From assembly GCA_039707465.1 (NCBI GenBank), contig CM077643.1:66528605-66592604 (forward strand): a stretch of 64,000 nucleotides of DNA. The letters run 5' to 3'. The position numbers and the translations under genes were made by a program. This DNA comes from Rhabdophis nuchalis. Its lineage: Eukaryota; Chordata; Lepidosauria; Squamata; Natricidae. Shown piece by piece: positions 1 through 11,572 of this stretch (the stretch's first letter is position 1; the number at the start of each line of letters is the position of its first letter). Under the pieces are notes generated by a model. That model worked only from the letters and a program-made list of their open reading frames with translations. It was not told where the DNA came from and did not search any database.

Positions 1-948
1 GTGTTGTAGTTAGTCAAACAAAGTCCTTAACAATCAAACAATTACTTACAGTTAGCAATCTACAATTCTTCCTTCTTCAGTCAGTCAGTCAGGGCACACG
101 AGTAGATAGCAAACAGTAGAGATATTGAGCAGAGAAAGACGATCTGGCAGAGAGAGATTGTGCTCTGCTCACTTCCTCTTATTACCGAGATAATTACAGT
201 CTCTAATTGCATTCCAACATTCCAACATCCTTAAAGCCACAAAGACCATTTGTCATCATGGTTACTATATATTGCCTACCCAACTCTAGGAGTCTACTCC
301 TAACAATCCCAATTTACTTGGAGCACTATTAGGAAAGGACAGAAAGATAACACGATGTCGGTAGAAACTTTTAAAATTTGCTAAGAAGTCTACCCCCTCA
401 TATTCCATTCATTCCAGTACGTTAATGGTGGGGTGGGAGGAGAGTTAGTTTTGATTTTGTGTTTCCAGCTATTATTGCTCAACACATTTGGTAATATAAG
501 AGACAATATAGAGGCTTGTCCCAATTAAATTAGAAATTCCAGCTTCAATGAATTTTAGCTTCAATAAAGTCTCTTTAAATGAACATTTTATTTGTAGGTA
601 CAATTGTTTTCATCCTTGAAAGATCATAAGGTGCCCCTACTGTATTCATACAGTGACAAAGCAGGAATGTTAACAATTTTATATTGTTTTTCTACTTACA
701 TTAATGCTCAAGATACAATGTAACTTACAAAAATAAAACAATGTAAAATATTAAATACAACTTAAACTCTATTAAAATCCATATAATTAAAATATAAGTT
801 TAAAAACTTGGTAGAAGAATATATCTTGTGACGCTCATGATCTGTAAAGTTGAAACCTTTGTGGAGCTGATCAATTATTTGCTTTGCTCATTCTATCCCT
901 TTCAGCCTTCTTTCATCAAAGAAGTAATTTTCAGAGAATCTCCTTTAT
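1..948. other. Upstream AT-rich DNA, no gene seen
   Basis: AT-rich sequence with stop codons in all frames and no repeat I can name. A short run of TCAGTCAG repeats lies near position 80. No exon-like open segment with splice borders is evident. Confidence 0.5.
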
Positions 949-1276
949 GGGACGTGGTGGCTCTTTGGCTAAGACGCTGAGCTTGTCAATCAGAAGGTCA
1001 GCAGTTCAGTGGTTCAAATCCCTAGTGCCGCGTAGTGGAATGAGCTCCCATTACTTGTCCCACCTTCTGCCAACCTAGCTGTTCAAAAGCATGTAAAAAT
1101 GCAAGTAGAAAAATAGGGACCACCTTTGGTGGGAAGGTAACAGCATTCCTTGCGCCTTCAGTGTTTAGTCATGCCGGCCACATGACCACAGAGACGTCTT
1201 CGGACAGCACTGGTTCTTTGGCTTTGAAATGGAGATGAATGACACATTTTGTGCAAGGGGAACCTTTATCTTTTTA
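949..1276 (+). repeat. Sauria-type tRNA-derived SINE
   Basis: The head is tRNA-like: an A-box-like stretch (TGGCTAAGACGCTGAGC) and a B-box-like GGTTCAAATCC near 1012. The body (GCCGGCCACATGACCACAGA, then GTCTTCGGACAGC) and the tail (GGGGAACCTTTATCTTT) match the Sauria SINE family of squamates as I remember it. A second, similar copy lies at 56692-57029. Part of the region before the tail is deleted compared with that copy. Confidence 0.85.
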
Positions 1277-4200
1277 AATAAATTCCAAATGTGGGTGTAG
1301 AAAGAATTCTTTCCATTGATCTCAATAAGGCAGTAAATATACTATCTTGACACAGTGTAAAGTTTGATTTTCATCATAGATGTATCATGGGCGAGGAAGT
1401 TCTAGATGGCATGCATTTACACTATGTGTAACCCCAACATGCCCCCTCCCTATTTTTATCAATTCCATTGGCAAAGTGGTGTTGGAGTTTTGTTGGAATA
1501 GTTTCATAGTTGTGTTGATCTATCTGCCTGTATTGCTACATCCTAACAATCAGAATCTTCAGGTTATGATTCCTCTGCTGGGTAGCAGTTATGCCAACAT
1601 TTGGCCTGAACAGTTACTTTGCATTTAATATAGAGGTAAAATAAATGAACAGTTCTATAGAATTCAGATGGTTTTATTGGTTCTATAGTTCTAATAATGT
1701 TTTTGTCTTACTGTTATTTTAATTTATTAAGAGCAAGTTCCAGAAATGTTAGAAAGTGATATGGTTTATTGACATTTCACAAATGAATAGAGGCCTACTT
1801 TTATTCCATCAGTGCATTTTTTAAAAAAGTCCCTGACTATTCCCTTGTTACTGGGCAGCATATCTCTATTACCTAAGGAATGTACTAAGTTCTACTTCTT
1901 CCCTTCTGTCAATAGCCACTATTCATTAGAATTTCTCTTGTTCCAGAATTCTGGTTCACTCACACAACGTTTTTCAGCGGAATGACAGCAGCTTGAATAG
2001 CAGCTTTTTTTAACGCCTTTCACTTATCTGACTCCTTTCAAAGTCAATGAACGCATGTATGGAATGGTTTTTAGATTAATCTTAGTTTACTTATCGAAGA
2101 AATGGAAAGTTGAATGTGTTATCCATGTTATTTGCTCAAAAGCAAGCTAATGAATTAATTATAATCTTAGCTTGACTATTGTACTAATATCTTTATTTCA
2201 CAATAAAATAAATCTATACACTATTAATATGCATTCCTACAAATAACACACAAGGTCAAGGAAGCCAATTATTTGCCACAAAATTGACTTAACTTTTCTA
2301 ATATCTGGATATAATTACAAATTATTGGGAAGAATCTGATGTCCCAGAATCTGGAAGCTGAGTTAAAATGGCAGTAATCTATTATAGACCTCAGTGAGTG
2401 TAATGTAAAAACCTCTATTTGCCTCTGGATTTCCCATTGAAGTAGGTCATTTTTCCATTTTCTTTTGCTAATTCCTGTAAGTATATCAGAATGGAGTTAA
2501 GGATTTGGGAAATTTCTGCTATACTTTATTTCTATTTGAAATGCCAGGCATTAAATAACACCAGTGCTAATTAGCAGCATTATGAGAACCAATCAAGAAG
2601 TTGTGAGTTTGATTTTAGTTATCCAAGCCAAAAATTCTGAGTTTATGTCTTGTGCAATATGATTCTAGCCTTATGTTCCATATGCAAAAGCTTGTTTTTT
2701 TAATTAACCATTAAGCAAATGTATGTCCCCAAAGAATGATTGCATGTTTTGAATGTTTTAAATCACAAAATAATAGCTTGAATTAAAAAAAAAATAGGCC
2801 TTTGTAGTGCTACAAAATCAATAAATTTATGGTGTGATTCATTTGCATTGCCTTGAATTTAAAAATACATTCCTCAGGTTTCTCATTGCAAGTGAACACA
2901 GTCTTAACTATAGCATGTTTTGATAAATCTTTGGAGAAGCATTCTTCTCCAAAGATAGAATGGGGAACCTGGAAGTACCAAGGTCAAAATGTACATGTAC
3001 ATACAGCACATTTTGTGACATTGTAGGTACTTTGGACATAGAAAAAGCAAAGGCTTGCTGAACCAGAGAGATTCCATATTGTAATAGAATGTAACCTTTG
3101 TAGGCCCATAGCATTTTTATTTATTTATATTTCATGTCTTTTAACCACCCAGAAAAGGGCTCAGTTGAAGCCAGTCTGAATGCAAAAGAACAGAGTTCCC
3201 ATGGACAAGAGTTTAGGCAACAGCAGAGGTTCTGGTAAGCAGAGCAGTTGTTCTCAACGAATAGAGTAGGTTAGAAGTTGCTCCTAAATAGTGTCCATGC
3301 TGGTTAATCCAATCAAAGCTGGGAACACCCTTAGAGTTCAAGACATGCTGAACATCATTGCTCTGCTCTCTGTTGCAGATGGCAGGCTCTGGGGCTGGGC
3401 AATCTTTCCAGCTCCAATTCCTTATCCTTTGAGAGTAGAGGCAACTGCTGTAGATGGATCAACCAATGGATCAACTGCAAGTGCTCAAAGTTTCCTTAGG
3501 CCGAGATCCAACCAGCTCGCCTGGAGCAGATCCCCTGTCTCAGGCTCATCTGAATGAGAGCAGACCATGATCATTTGTTGGTCTGAAATCTATCAGAATT
3601 CTTCTGATTTTTTGCCAGACTAACACAAGTCTCATAACAAAATAGCTGAGCTATGATTAACCTATGCAGCTGTATTGTAGACTGTTGTTTTCTGTAGTGA
3701 ATGTGTCCACTTGAGAAAAAGCAGCAGAGAAAAGAGGGAAAGCCCAAATCAATGCAATACATTGTTGTGATTCTATACCCCTTTGACTTAAGAGTCTGGT
3801 TATAGAATATCCTTCAATACAAATTCAAACAGGACTTGGAGAAATAAATGTTTTAAGGTACAATCGGAATGTAAATGCATTATAGTGTTTTCTGAAATAT
3901 CAAACAAGCAGACTTTAGGAGAAGCTATGTTATTAGGGGACATAAGATGAAGAACAGGAAATTATTCAGTGAATTACTGCAACAAATACACCAAAACATC
4001 CATGAGCATTAGAATATAGCCCATTAATTTTGACATAAGTTTTTATGAATATGAACCTCTTTGACAAAAGTAGATAGAGGTCCTAGAAGCTTATGATAGA
4101 ATGAGTTTGTTAACATTTAATAACAATTGCATGCTGTAGAGTTCTATGGAAATTATTAGAGGATACTACATCCCTGATGTGTTTGTCCAAAGTTTTAGTC

Positions 4201-4839
4201 AGTCTATACACAAAAAATGTTAATCTGTTTATTTGGACTTTTTCATTCTACAATCCTCTTTGCAGATGAAGAGATGGGATTGTACTGCAAAAGATTGTTA
4301 AGAAAACTTCTTGTGGCTCTTTGGGTGTGTGGCTACTTCAAACGTACCAAACTATCTTTACTGACACATTTCAAAAAGTAAAATTTATTTTCAATAGTCT
4401 TGATATATGTTCATAATTACCTAAATATTTCTTCACTAGCTATATGCTGGGTTTATGTTAAGCAAAAGATATTCTATCCAGATAATACGCTGTAGAGAAA
4501 CTTGGAATTTTTTGCCTAGCTAATTTTCAGTATGAAAACTCAATGAATAAATACCAGCTATTGGACTGTTTCAGGACATTGGACAGCTACAAGGTTTATT
4601 CTTTGGGTACTTTGAATAATATACATCAACTATTTCTGGTTAAGTCATGTGCATCGTAAAATTCCCTATAACCAGATTTATAGCAATCGTACATGTTTAT
4701 TGTTGAATGTATCTGTCAAGTAGTTCTGAAAAATGAACCTCATGTCTGCATATTTAGTGAAAACTAATTACCTCTTATCTGTTGACAAAATAGTAGCAGG
4801 ATTAAATAAGCACTTGATTAATGTTTGGTAAATTACACT
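1277..4839. other. Repeat-poor AT-rich stretch, no gene seen
   Basis: No supported exon. A short open frame near 3291-3557 has no recognised similarity and no splice context. A perfect 13-bp hairpin at 2927-2956 is listed separately. The rest may be old, unrecognisable repeat or unique intergenic DNA. Confidence 0.4.
2927..2956. repeat. Perfect 13-bp inverted repeat
   Basis: ATCTTTGGAGAAG at 2927-2939 and its exact reverse complement at 2944-2956 are separated by 4 bases. There is no T-run or other sign of function. It may be a MITE remnant or chance. Confidence 0.6.
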
Positions 4840-4990
4840 ACAGTGTAGTATAATTGTTAAATTGTAGAACTGGGATTAGAGAAATCCAAATTCAAGACCT
4901 CACTTGATCATGAAGCTTACTATGTGACTTCCTGTCAGTTACTTTCTCATTTCCAACCAATTTCAGTTGCAAAATTAAAATTAGGAGAGC
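4840..4990 (+). repeat. Degenerate tRNA-derived SINE
   Basis: Resembles the squamate/amniote SINE whose intact form reads roughly as GTAGTGGTTAA at the A box, a B box of the GGTTCAAGTCC type and a later body with GTGACTTTGGG. Here I see GTGTAGTATAATTGTTAAA, ATTCAAGACCTCACTT and ATGTGACTTCCTGTCAGTT. It is strongly diverged, so it is an old copy. Confidence 0.5.
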
Positions 4991-6200
4991 CCTCCCGTGT
5001 ATGCAACCTTGAGTGTCAAGAGAATAAACAGTATATGTAATATTCAATAAAAAATTAACACTTCACCCCCAAGTTTCTCTTGTGCAAAGTAAGGACACAT
5101 ATTTCATGTATCTTCACATAGTCTTGCATGTCAGTTTCAGAACTGAAGAAGTCTAAAATACCATGTCTTTCATTGGAGAAAGCATCATAGCTCAGCTGGT
5201 TGAAAGGGATATTACAAGAAAAGGCCAGAATTGCAAATTAGATTGGGAAACTGGAAAAAAAATAATCTAGAGGAAGCTAATTTTTATCATATTAACAGGG
5301 TTTGAACTTTCAAGATTCTATTCTATATTTAAATAAAATTAAAAATAATTTGGTTTAATTATGTATTTAGTACCATTTTTCTTTACCATTGAAAAATTAC
5401 AATTGAGTAGCAAGTTTTAGAATTATTATTATTTGCTGAATTGGGTATGACTATGGCTTCTCATGTTTCTATTTTGCTTCCATGACTATATTCCTGAATT
5501 ACCTTGCTGGCAGTAATATAGACAGCAATTTGCATGACGAATTTTGGACTTTTGTCCCATGAATCTCTGCTCTAATACTCAAGCAAGATAATGCTACAGC
5601 TAGAAATGTTCATCTAGAAATAATAGTACAATACTGTCCATGAATAAGGTGGAATCAAGGATGATTTACAAGAAATCTTTTGAGGACCCATTGCTAAATG
5701 GGCCTAATTTTGGAATATGACTTCCTCAGCTTAATTTAAGGAAAGGATAAGCTTGGATTCTCCTTCCAACTGCAGTCAAAGATATTGTACTGTGACTAAA
5801 ACTTCTAATATAATTATGTTTTCCATTACATTGAATATGTATGATTGTAAAGCCAACCACCTCTTTAGATTTCAATGGCATTTTTCTCTGTTCAGAAGAA
5901 AACACTCTTTGTCCTGGAACCATAATGTTATCTTTAAGTCTTACAGAACAAACTCATAAATCATTCCTTCCAATAATTGTTGTTCCCAACATTACTGTTA
6001 GCAATTCAGTCTCTCACCTAACAAATCTTTTTCCCATTGTGTACCATAAACAGGCTAATAGGGAGGCCATAATTAAAAGCGGGAAACAGAAATTGATAAA
6101 CACATATGAGTTTTTCTACAATATAATTTCAGGAGTATATTTTCACCTCACAAAATCAATAAAGTGCTACTTTAAATTGTGCTATCATTGTGTCATTATT

Positions 6201-6264
6201 CCTCCTCCTCCTCCTCCTCCTCCTCCTCCTCCTCCTCCTCCTCCTCCTCATCATCATCATCATA
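6201..6264. repeat. (CCT)n/(CAT)n microsatellite
   Basis: About 16 CCT units followed by a short run of CAT units. The proline/leucine/histidine-rich open frames over it are artefacts of the repeat. Confidence 0.97.
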
Positions 6265-6639
6265 CAAAATTTGGACAAATTCCAAAGAGTCCTGGATAAG
6301 ATAAGCTTAATATTTTTGTTTCTTCTTTATCCTTTGTCTTTGAAGATAGCATCCCAATGTAAAATAACATTTTACTGCAGAGGTTGACATTTATGAATTG
6401 GTCATTCCACAGCATGTCTGTCTCAAGTCTAAATTGTCAAGCAACTGATTCAAATGAGACACCAGTCACCCACTCTGGGATTTATACTTATAAATAGCTA
6501 ATTAATTAACATCAATAAGCTGAAGTATTAAGGGGATTTTTCTTTGAACTTTCTGTAGTTGTATCCTTCTATTCAGTGTATCTCTCACTGTGCCTAAATT
6601 CATATAGGCCTATTTGCTAAGATAGAAAAATTCAGAATA

Positions 6640-7230
6640 GCTAGTGCAGAATGCGGCTGCGCGGGGGATTTTGGGAGCCTCATGGCATTCCCATGTAACA
6701 CCTCTCCTGTGCGAGCTGCACTGGCTACCTGTGGTTTTTCAGGTGCGCTTCAAGGTGCTGATAACCATCTTTAAAACGCTCCATGGCACAGGACCTAGTT
6801 ATCTGCGAGACCGACTCCTACCGCATACATCCTTTCGGACAATTCGCTCCCATAGAGAGGGCCTTCTCTGGGTGCCGTCTGCCGGGCAATGCCGGTTGGC
6901 GACCCCCAGGAGAAGGGCCTTCTCTGTGGCAGGCCCAGCCCTCTGGAACGACCTACCCCCCTTACTCCTGACCACCATGGACCTCCACCTCTTCCGCCAA
7001 CGTCTGAATACTCATTTCTTTCATCTAGCCGGCCTAGCCTAGCCCCCGAGGCCACCCCTATAGACTGAGTTTAAAATTGTTTTAAATTGTTGTAGTCTTA
7101 TCTATTATATGTTCGTATTTATTTATATGTTTGTACTTCTATTTTTAACTTCCTGTACACCGCCCTGAGTCCCTTCGGGGAGATAGGTTGCGGTATAAAA
7201 ATCAAATCAAATCAAATAAATAAATAAATA
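6640..7230 (+). mobile_element. CR1-type LINE, 5'-truncated 3' end
   Basis: The start aligns with the C-terminal part of the reverse transcriptase ORF seen at 41530-41933: the conserved QNAAAR, then LHWLPVVFQVRFKVL, then a SHREGLLWVPSAGQCRLATP-type stretch, ending at LAGLA and a stop. The 3' UTR ends CCGCCCTGAGTCCCTTCGGG, then a GGTATAAAAATC/AAATAAA tail. The open frame at 6644-7042 is this retrotransposon fragment, not a host gene. Confidence 0.9.
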
Positions 7231-8644
7231 TCTATAGACATTTGTAGACTCTATTGAACTTAAGTGTGAAATAGCTATTAACTCAAGAAGAGTTAATATT
7301 AACACCAGCTTAGACAATGATTCAAAAGATACAAGCATTTATTTTAATATGTTCATAAATTATATAAAACATCTTAGTTCACTGACTAGTTAAACACGCT
7401 GAAAGAAACATAGATACCAAGGAGACTTGCAGAAATAAGGCAAAGGAGAATTAGCTAATTAATTACCCAAGCAATTCAAATCAACAGACTGCATCAGCAC
7501 CTTCTGTCTTGCACTAGATAGTTATTCAGTTAGGGTTAGAGTTCAAATATTTCCCTACAAATTTTGCATATTACATATATTTCTAATACAAATTGAACAA
7601 TGTCTGGCCAAACAGTAATTTATATTCAGGATGAGCAACACAGCTGTCATTAAAATATTCAAAGTAGGCACCAGTGGTTTATGCATAAGGATGACTATAT
7701 AAAGGTATATTTTTATGACTTCTCCTTGGACTTACTTAGCATATATATACAATTTATTTTGTCTCTTTATTCCTACATGAACAAGTTATCTAGCTAGCAC
7801 TGAACCAGTAATACTCTTTATATACATCAATTACATTGAGTGCTTCTCTTTATACAGCTAAAACAACTTCATCAATGTACAAGAAGGAAATGTCAGTATG
7901 GTTCAGGGAATATTTGCAAAAGGTGCAAGACAAACATTAAAAAATAGGAGTAAATCATCTTTAGATAGGATCTCTTCTATTTCCTAAAAGGCAGTTATAT
8001 GAAGACTATACCTAACAGTGTTGATGGAGGGTGAAATGGAAAACATGGGTGAACAGAGAATACAATGGTGTAATCAAGGTAACAGCCAACTTATATAAAA
8101 GAGTGCTACCCAGAAACATTTTATTGCAATTCCCACTTGTATACTTTTGAACACTCACACAATTTTCTTTTGTGTTTCCCAATTTACGTGTGCATATTCA
8201 ACCTGTGCAAAGCAAGAAAATGAACCTTTGAGGCATAAATTGCAGACAGGGCTAAGCAACTACAGAGTCTCAAAGGAACTCGAGACTGTCTCATTTTTCT
8301 GTCTGGCAAATGCAGCCCCAGAAGATTGTTGTGACTTTAGTACCAGCTGATCTCCCTTGGGGACACCTTTGGTGCCAATCTGTCTTTGACCAGAAGCTAG
8401 TTCCAGAGTGGAAGGAAAAAGGCAGAATGAACAACAGTGGAACTTGGAAAGAACAGGAGAGCAGACAAACGTTTACTGCTTTAAAAATTTTAATGAGTGG
8501 GAAATGTGATAGCATGAAACATTTTTAAGGGTAAAAATTTAGATATCTCCTTAATTTTTAAATTAAATGTTCTACAAATTCTCATTTCTACTTACTATTA
8601 CTACTAATAGATTTGGTTCCCCCCCACCTTCCATTCAGATATCA
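7231..8644. other. No gene seen
   Basis: AT-rich, probably unique DNA. Open frames between 8147 and 8640 are short, lack splice context and match nothing I recognise. Confidence 0.4.
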
Positions 8645-8852
8645 GATTCTTGGCAGACTATCTGGACAGGTCTATGCAGTTTTCTTGGCAAGATTTTTTG
8701 GAAGTGGTTTGCAATTGCCAACTTCTTAGGACTGAAAGAAGTGGCTGGCCCAAAGTCACCCCAGTGGCTTTGTGCCTAAGGCAGAATTAGAACTCACGGT
8801 CTCCCAGTTTATAGCCTGATGCCTTGGACTGAAAGATCAAACTGGCTCTCCT
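8645..8852 (-). repeat. tRNA-derived SINE, minus strand
   Basis: Read on the minus strand: a tRNA-like B box (GAGTTCTAATTCTG), then GCCTTAGGCAC, then GGTGACTTTGGGCCAGCC, then CAATTGCAAACCACTTCC, then CTTGCCAAGAAAACTGC. This is the ordered body of a common reptile tRNA-SINE. Moderately diverged. Confidence 0.65.
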
Positions 8853-9218
8853 ATAGATTTGCAAGGCCACCTAATTGTCAAAATGTACCAAAGGTTTCCA
8901 CAATGCTCCTCTTGAGACTTGTGCTTCCATCCTATCCAGGGTGACCTCTCATTTACCTCATTCTTGACCTGTGTTACGAAAATGGACAAATGTGCTTTAA
9001 AAAGCTTGCAACTGGTCAGGTTGAAGTATATAAAACATGTTCCCAAACCTTTTAACATCTATCTATTGTTTTTGTTTGAAAAAGGGATTAAAAGAATGTG
9101 GAGGGAAATGTACCAATATAGCAAATTAACTATGATAACCATGTTGCAATGTTGCACATTTACCTGGGCCCTACTGAATAGTCATCACATTTACTTCCAA
9201 GTACCGGCTATGCAAGTA

Positions 9219-9615
9219 CAGGAAGTCCTCGACTTACAACCACAACGGAGCCCAAAATTTATGTTGTTGTGTGAGACATTTGTTAAGTGAAATTTGCCCC
9301 ATTTTGTGACCTTTTTGCCATAGTTAAGTGAATCACTGCAGTTGATAAATTAGTACACTGATTTTTAAATGAATAAATATGGTTTCCCCATTGACTTTGC
9401 TTGTCGGAAAGTCACAAAAGCTGATCACATGACTTTGGGACACAGCAGCAGTCATAAATATGAACAATAAATATGCCAAGCATCTGAATTTTGATCACAT
9501 GGTAATGGGGGTGCTGCAAAGGTCGTAACTGTGAAAAACGATGATAAGTCACTTTTTCAGTGATGTAGCTTTGAATGGTCACTAAATGAACTGTTGCAAG
9601 TCGAGAATTATCTCA
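9219..9615 (-). mobile_element. Non-autonomous DNA transposon-like repeat with terminal inverted repeats
   Basis: The left end GGAAGTCCTCGACTTACAAC pairs with the right end GTTGCAAGTCGAGAATTATCT as an imperfect ~20-bp terminal inverted repeat. The interior carries phrases repeated at 29465-29650 in the opposite orientation (CCATTGACTTTGCTTGTC here, GACAAGCAAAGTCAATGG there). I recognise this as a repeat abundant in snake genomes but cannot name its superfamily. No clear target-site duplication was found. The strand is arbitrary, set opposite to the 29465 copy. Confidence 0.7.
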
Positions 9616-9831
9616 GGAGAAACCCAATTTCTACAGCACCAATTTCCAGGGTGGTGCTACCACTAAGTCCTACTTTCATATATGAGTTCACCTATTTTTT
9701 CCCCTATTTCTGTATTTATCTATAGTCTCTGTACATGAAACCATTGGGTGCTCTTTGGAAATTTGGCTCCAGGAAGCTCAGGGGAGTTCATTTAGCTTCA
9801 CTTCAAGCTTCGTTTGTTCCACCTTCTAACC

Positions 9832-9949
9832 CAGGGGTCTCCAACCTTTGCAACTTTAAGTCTGAAGGACTTCAGCCAGCAAAGCTGGCTGGAGAATTCT
9901 GGTAGCTGAAGTCCTTCAGACTTAAACTTGCAAAGGTTGGAGACCCCTG
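9832..9949. mobile_element. hAT-type palindromic MITE
   Basis: Terminal inverted repeats CAGGGGTCTCCAACCTT at the left and its reverse complement at the right, flanked by a perfect 8-bp duplication TTCTAACC (9824-9831 and 9950-9957), as hAT transposons leave. Nearly the whole element is a palindrome. Compared with the copy at 46764 the left arm lacks about 16 bp. Confidence 0.93.
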
Positions 9950-10232
9950 TTCTAACCTATGTCACCCTTCACACCTTTTCCGCAGCTACATTAGACTTCT
10001 AACAAACTATGTTAGACTTCGCACCTCCTGGCCTTTTAGCTTATTTGTTTGCGCCACCACTACAGGGAGGAGGAAAGAGTAACATGGCGTCATCCGTCTG
10101 GACCACCACGCCAAAAACGTGTGTCTACTTCGTGGTTCATTGTATCGTGCGAACACACAGCCGATATCCGCATCGAGCAATGGTTGTAAAGTTCTCGACC
10201 GCTCCGTCCTAGGTCTCATTTCAGTCTCTTCC

Positions 10233-10268
10233 TACTACTACTATACTACTACTACTACTATTATTATT
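10233..10268. repeat. (ACT)n/(ATT)n microsatellite
   Basis: A short run of trinucleotide ACT/CTA units passing into ATT. Confidence 0.9.
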
Positions 10269-10319
10269 TACACAAAAAGGTGAAATCACAGCTGCCAGTC
10301 CTTTAGCTGGTCCTGGCTT

Positions 10320-11130
10320 CATACGCATCGGGTTTGTGGCAGGAGACCCCCGCCTTTCCCCCACCCCGCCGCCACCCCCACCCCCAAAGCGGCATCGCTG
10401 CTAAGACCGCTTCTCCAACCCAGCCAAGCGCGTCTCCGCTGCAAAACTCCACCTAACAACACCGCAATGCAATCTCCTCCTCCAGGCGAGAAAGCGAGCC
10501 AGTAAGTAGCCAGCCACCATCGACGCCCCCCCACCCCACCCCAATAATGCAACCGGAGCGCCACCCTCTTTCCCCTTTGGCTCCCGAGGCCGCGGACGCT
10601 CCGGCCCCTTCTTGGCAGCCGCTGTTTTCCTCTGCCAAGGGGGGCCCGTCCGAGGAACTCTGGAGAGCGGCTGGACCAAAGGCGAAGAAGCGGGCGAGTC
10701 TGTGTTTCCTTCTCCGCCTAGTTCGCGCTTCCTCCTCCTCCTCCTGCCGGCGCCGCTGCATTCATATAGGATGAGCTCCTGCGCCCTCCCACAAGCCATG
10801 CGGCTGCAACTCCCTTCGGCGAGCGGATGACTTTTTTTTTTTTTCTCTTTTCCCCGGTTCCAAGCTAGACTCTGCCCGTTCTCGCGCGTCGTGCACGGCT
10901 TGCTCTCCGGCATCTGCGGGGTCGGCTGCTGGTGCTACTACTGGTAGTGGTGGTAGTGGGGCGGAGATGAGCTGGTTCCACGCGTTCTCCAGATGTCTCA
11001 GCAGCCCACAGCAGCCTGGCTGGCAGGCGAAGGTCGCCTGAGTGGCTGAGTGGCGCGATTCCCGGGCACTCTCGGTTCTGCATCTGGCTGAACGACGCGT
11101 TCACGTGTGCGCCGCCAGCCCAATGTGTAA
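10320..11130 (+). promoter_or_regulatory. KCNK10: CpG-rich promoter region of KCNK10
   Basis: The base composition changes sharply here: this is the one long stretch of non-repeat DNA rich in G, C and undepleted CpG. It lies just upstream of the first coding exon at 11521. CpG islands mark many vertebrate promoters. The open frames inside it on both strands are composition artefacts. It could also serve a divergent neighbour: in mammals SPATA7 lies upstream of KCNK10 in the opposite direction, but no SPATA7 exon is visible here. The boundaries are approximate. Confidence 0.7.
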
Positions 11131-11193
11131 TGCTGCAGTGGGCAACCGAGGAGCATCTGCAAAAGGACAGGAGGACCCGGCTCTTGGAGCCCA

Positions 11194-11200
11194 TATAAAA
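11194..11200 (+). promoter_or_regulatory. KCNK10: TATA box (TATAAAA)
   Basis: TATAAAA sits at the 3' edge of the CpG-rich block, about 320 bp before the start codon. If used, transcription would start near 11225. An E-box CACGTG lies at 11103-11108. This is a prediction from motif and position only. Confidence 0.5.
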
Positions 11201-11224
11201 CCAGGAAGCGCCTTGAATCAGACT

Positions 11225-11520
11225 CTCCTCTTTTTCTCCCGGGTTATTTTGGCCCTTCTCACTTATTCCAAAGCTCACTTTGGCATTTGCCACCGTTGCC
11301 ACTTGCTCTTCAGAACTACACTCCCTGCTTCCCTTCCCCGTTTTCACGTGCATTTTATCTTTGCCTGGCAACCACTACTTTATTTTTTCCCTTCCTCTCT
11401 TGAAAGGCGCCGTCTTCCCTCTGACCCGAAATTAATTTGTTTGCTGGCTGCAGCTCTGAGGCAGGGGGGAAAAATTGGGAATTTATTTAATCCTTCCCTT
11501 CTCCTTGTGCAAAGGAAGCA
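11225..11520 (+). other. KCNK10: Predicted KCNK10 5' leader (exon 1 non-coding part)
   Basis: Between the TATA-predicted start and the coding ATG there is no ATG at all, so the leader would have no upstream ORF. It is pyrimidine-rich. The 5' end is inferred. Confidence 0.45.
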
Positions 11521-11572
11521 ATGAAATTTCCAATCGAGACTCCAAGAAAACAGGTGAACTGGGATCCTCAAG
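11521..11572 (+). CDS. KCNK10: KCNK10 (TREK-2) coding exon 1, MKFPIETP-type N-terminus
   Basis: First coding exon of the two-pore-domain K+ channel TREK-2. The 17 complete codons read MKFPIETPRKQVNWDPQ, close to the N-terminus of a human KCNK10 isoform as I remember it (MKFPIETPRKQVNWDPK). The exon ends with one extra base (G) before the donor GTTGGT at 11573. That G joins TG at 33880 to make a Val codon, so the splice phase fits. The ATG context has a purine (G) at -3. Mammalian KCNK10 has alternative first exons, including one encoding MFFLYTDFFLSL; I did not find it in this window. The segment encodes a short cytoplasmic N-terminal tail ahead of TM1. Confidence 0.93.

Noticed and set aside
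949..1030. tRNA gene at the head of the Sauria SINE
   Set aside because: tRNA-like boxes are part of the SINE; the cloverleaf is degenerate and the body continues as the known SINE.
3291..3557. 88-codon open frame in upstream DNA
   Set aside because: No ATG with good context, no homology recognised and no splice sites; may be an old repeat but unsupported.
6190..6299. Poly-proline / poly-leucine frames
   Set aside because: Translations of a (CCT)n microsatellite.
10319..10913. Arg/Gly-rich open frames on both strands in the CpG-rich block
   Set aside because: High GC content removes stop codons by chance; there is no domain, splice context or codon signal.
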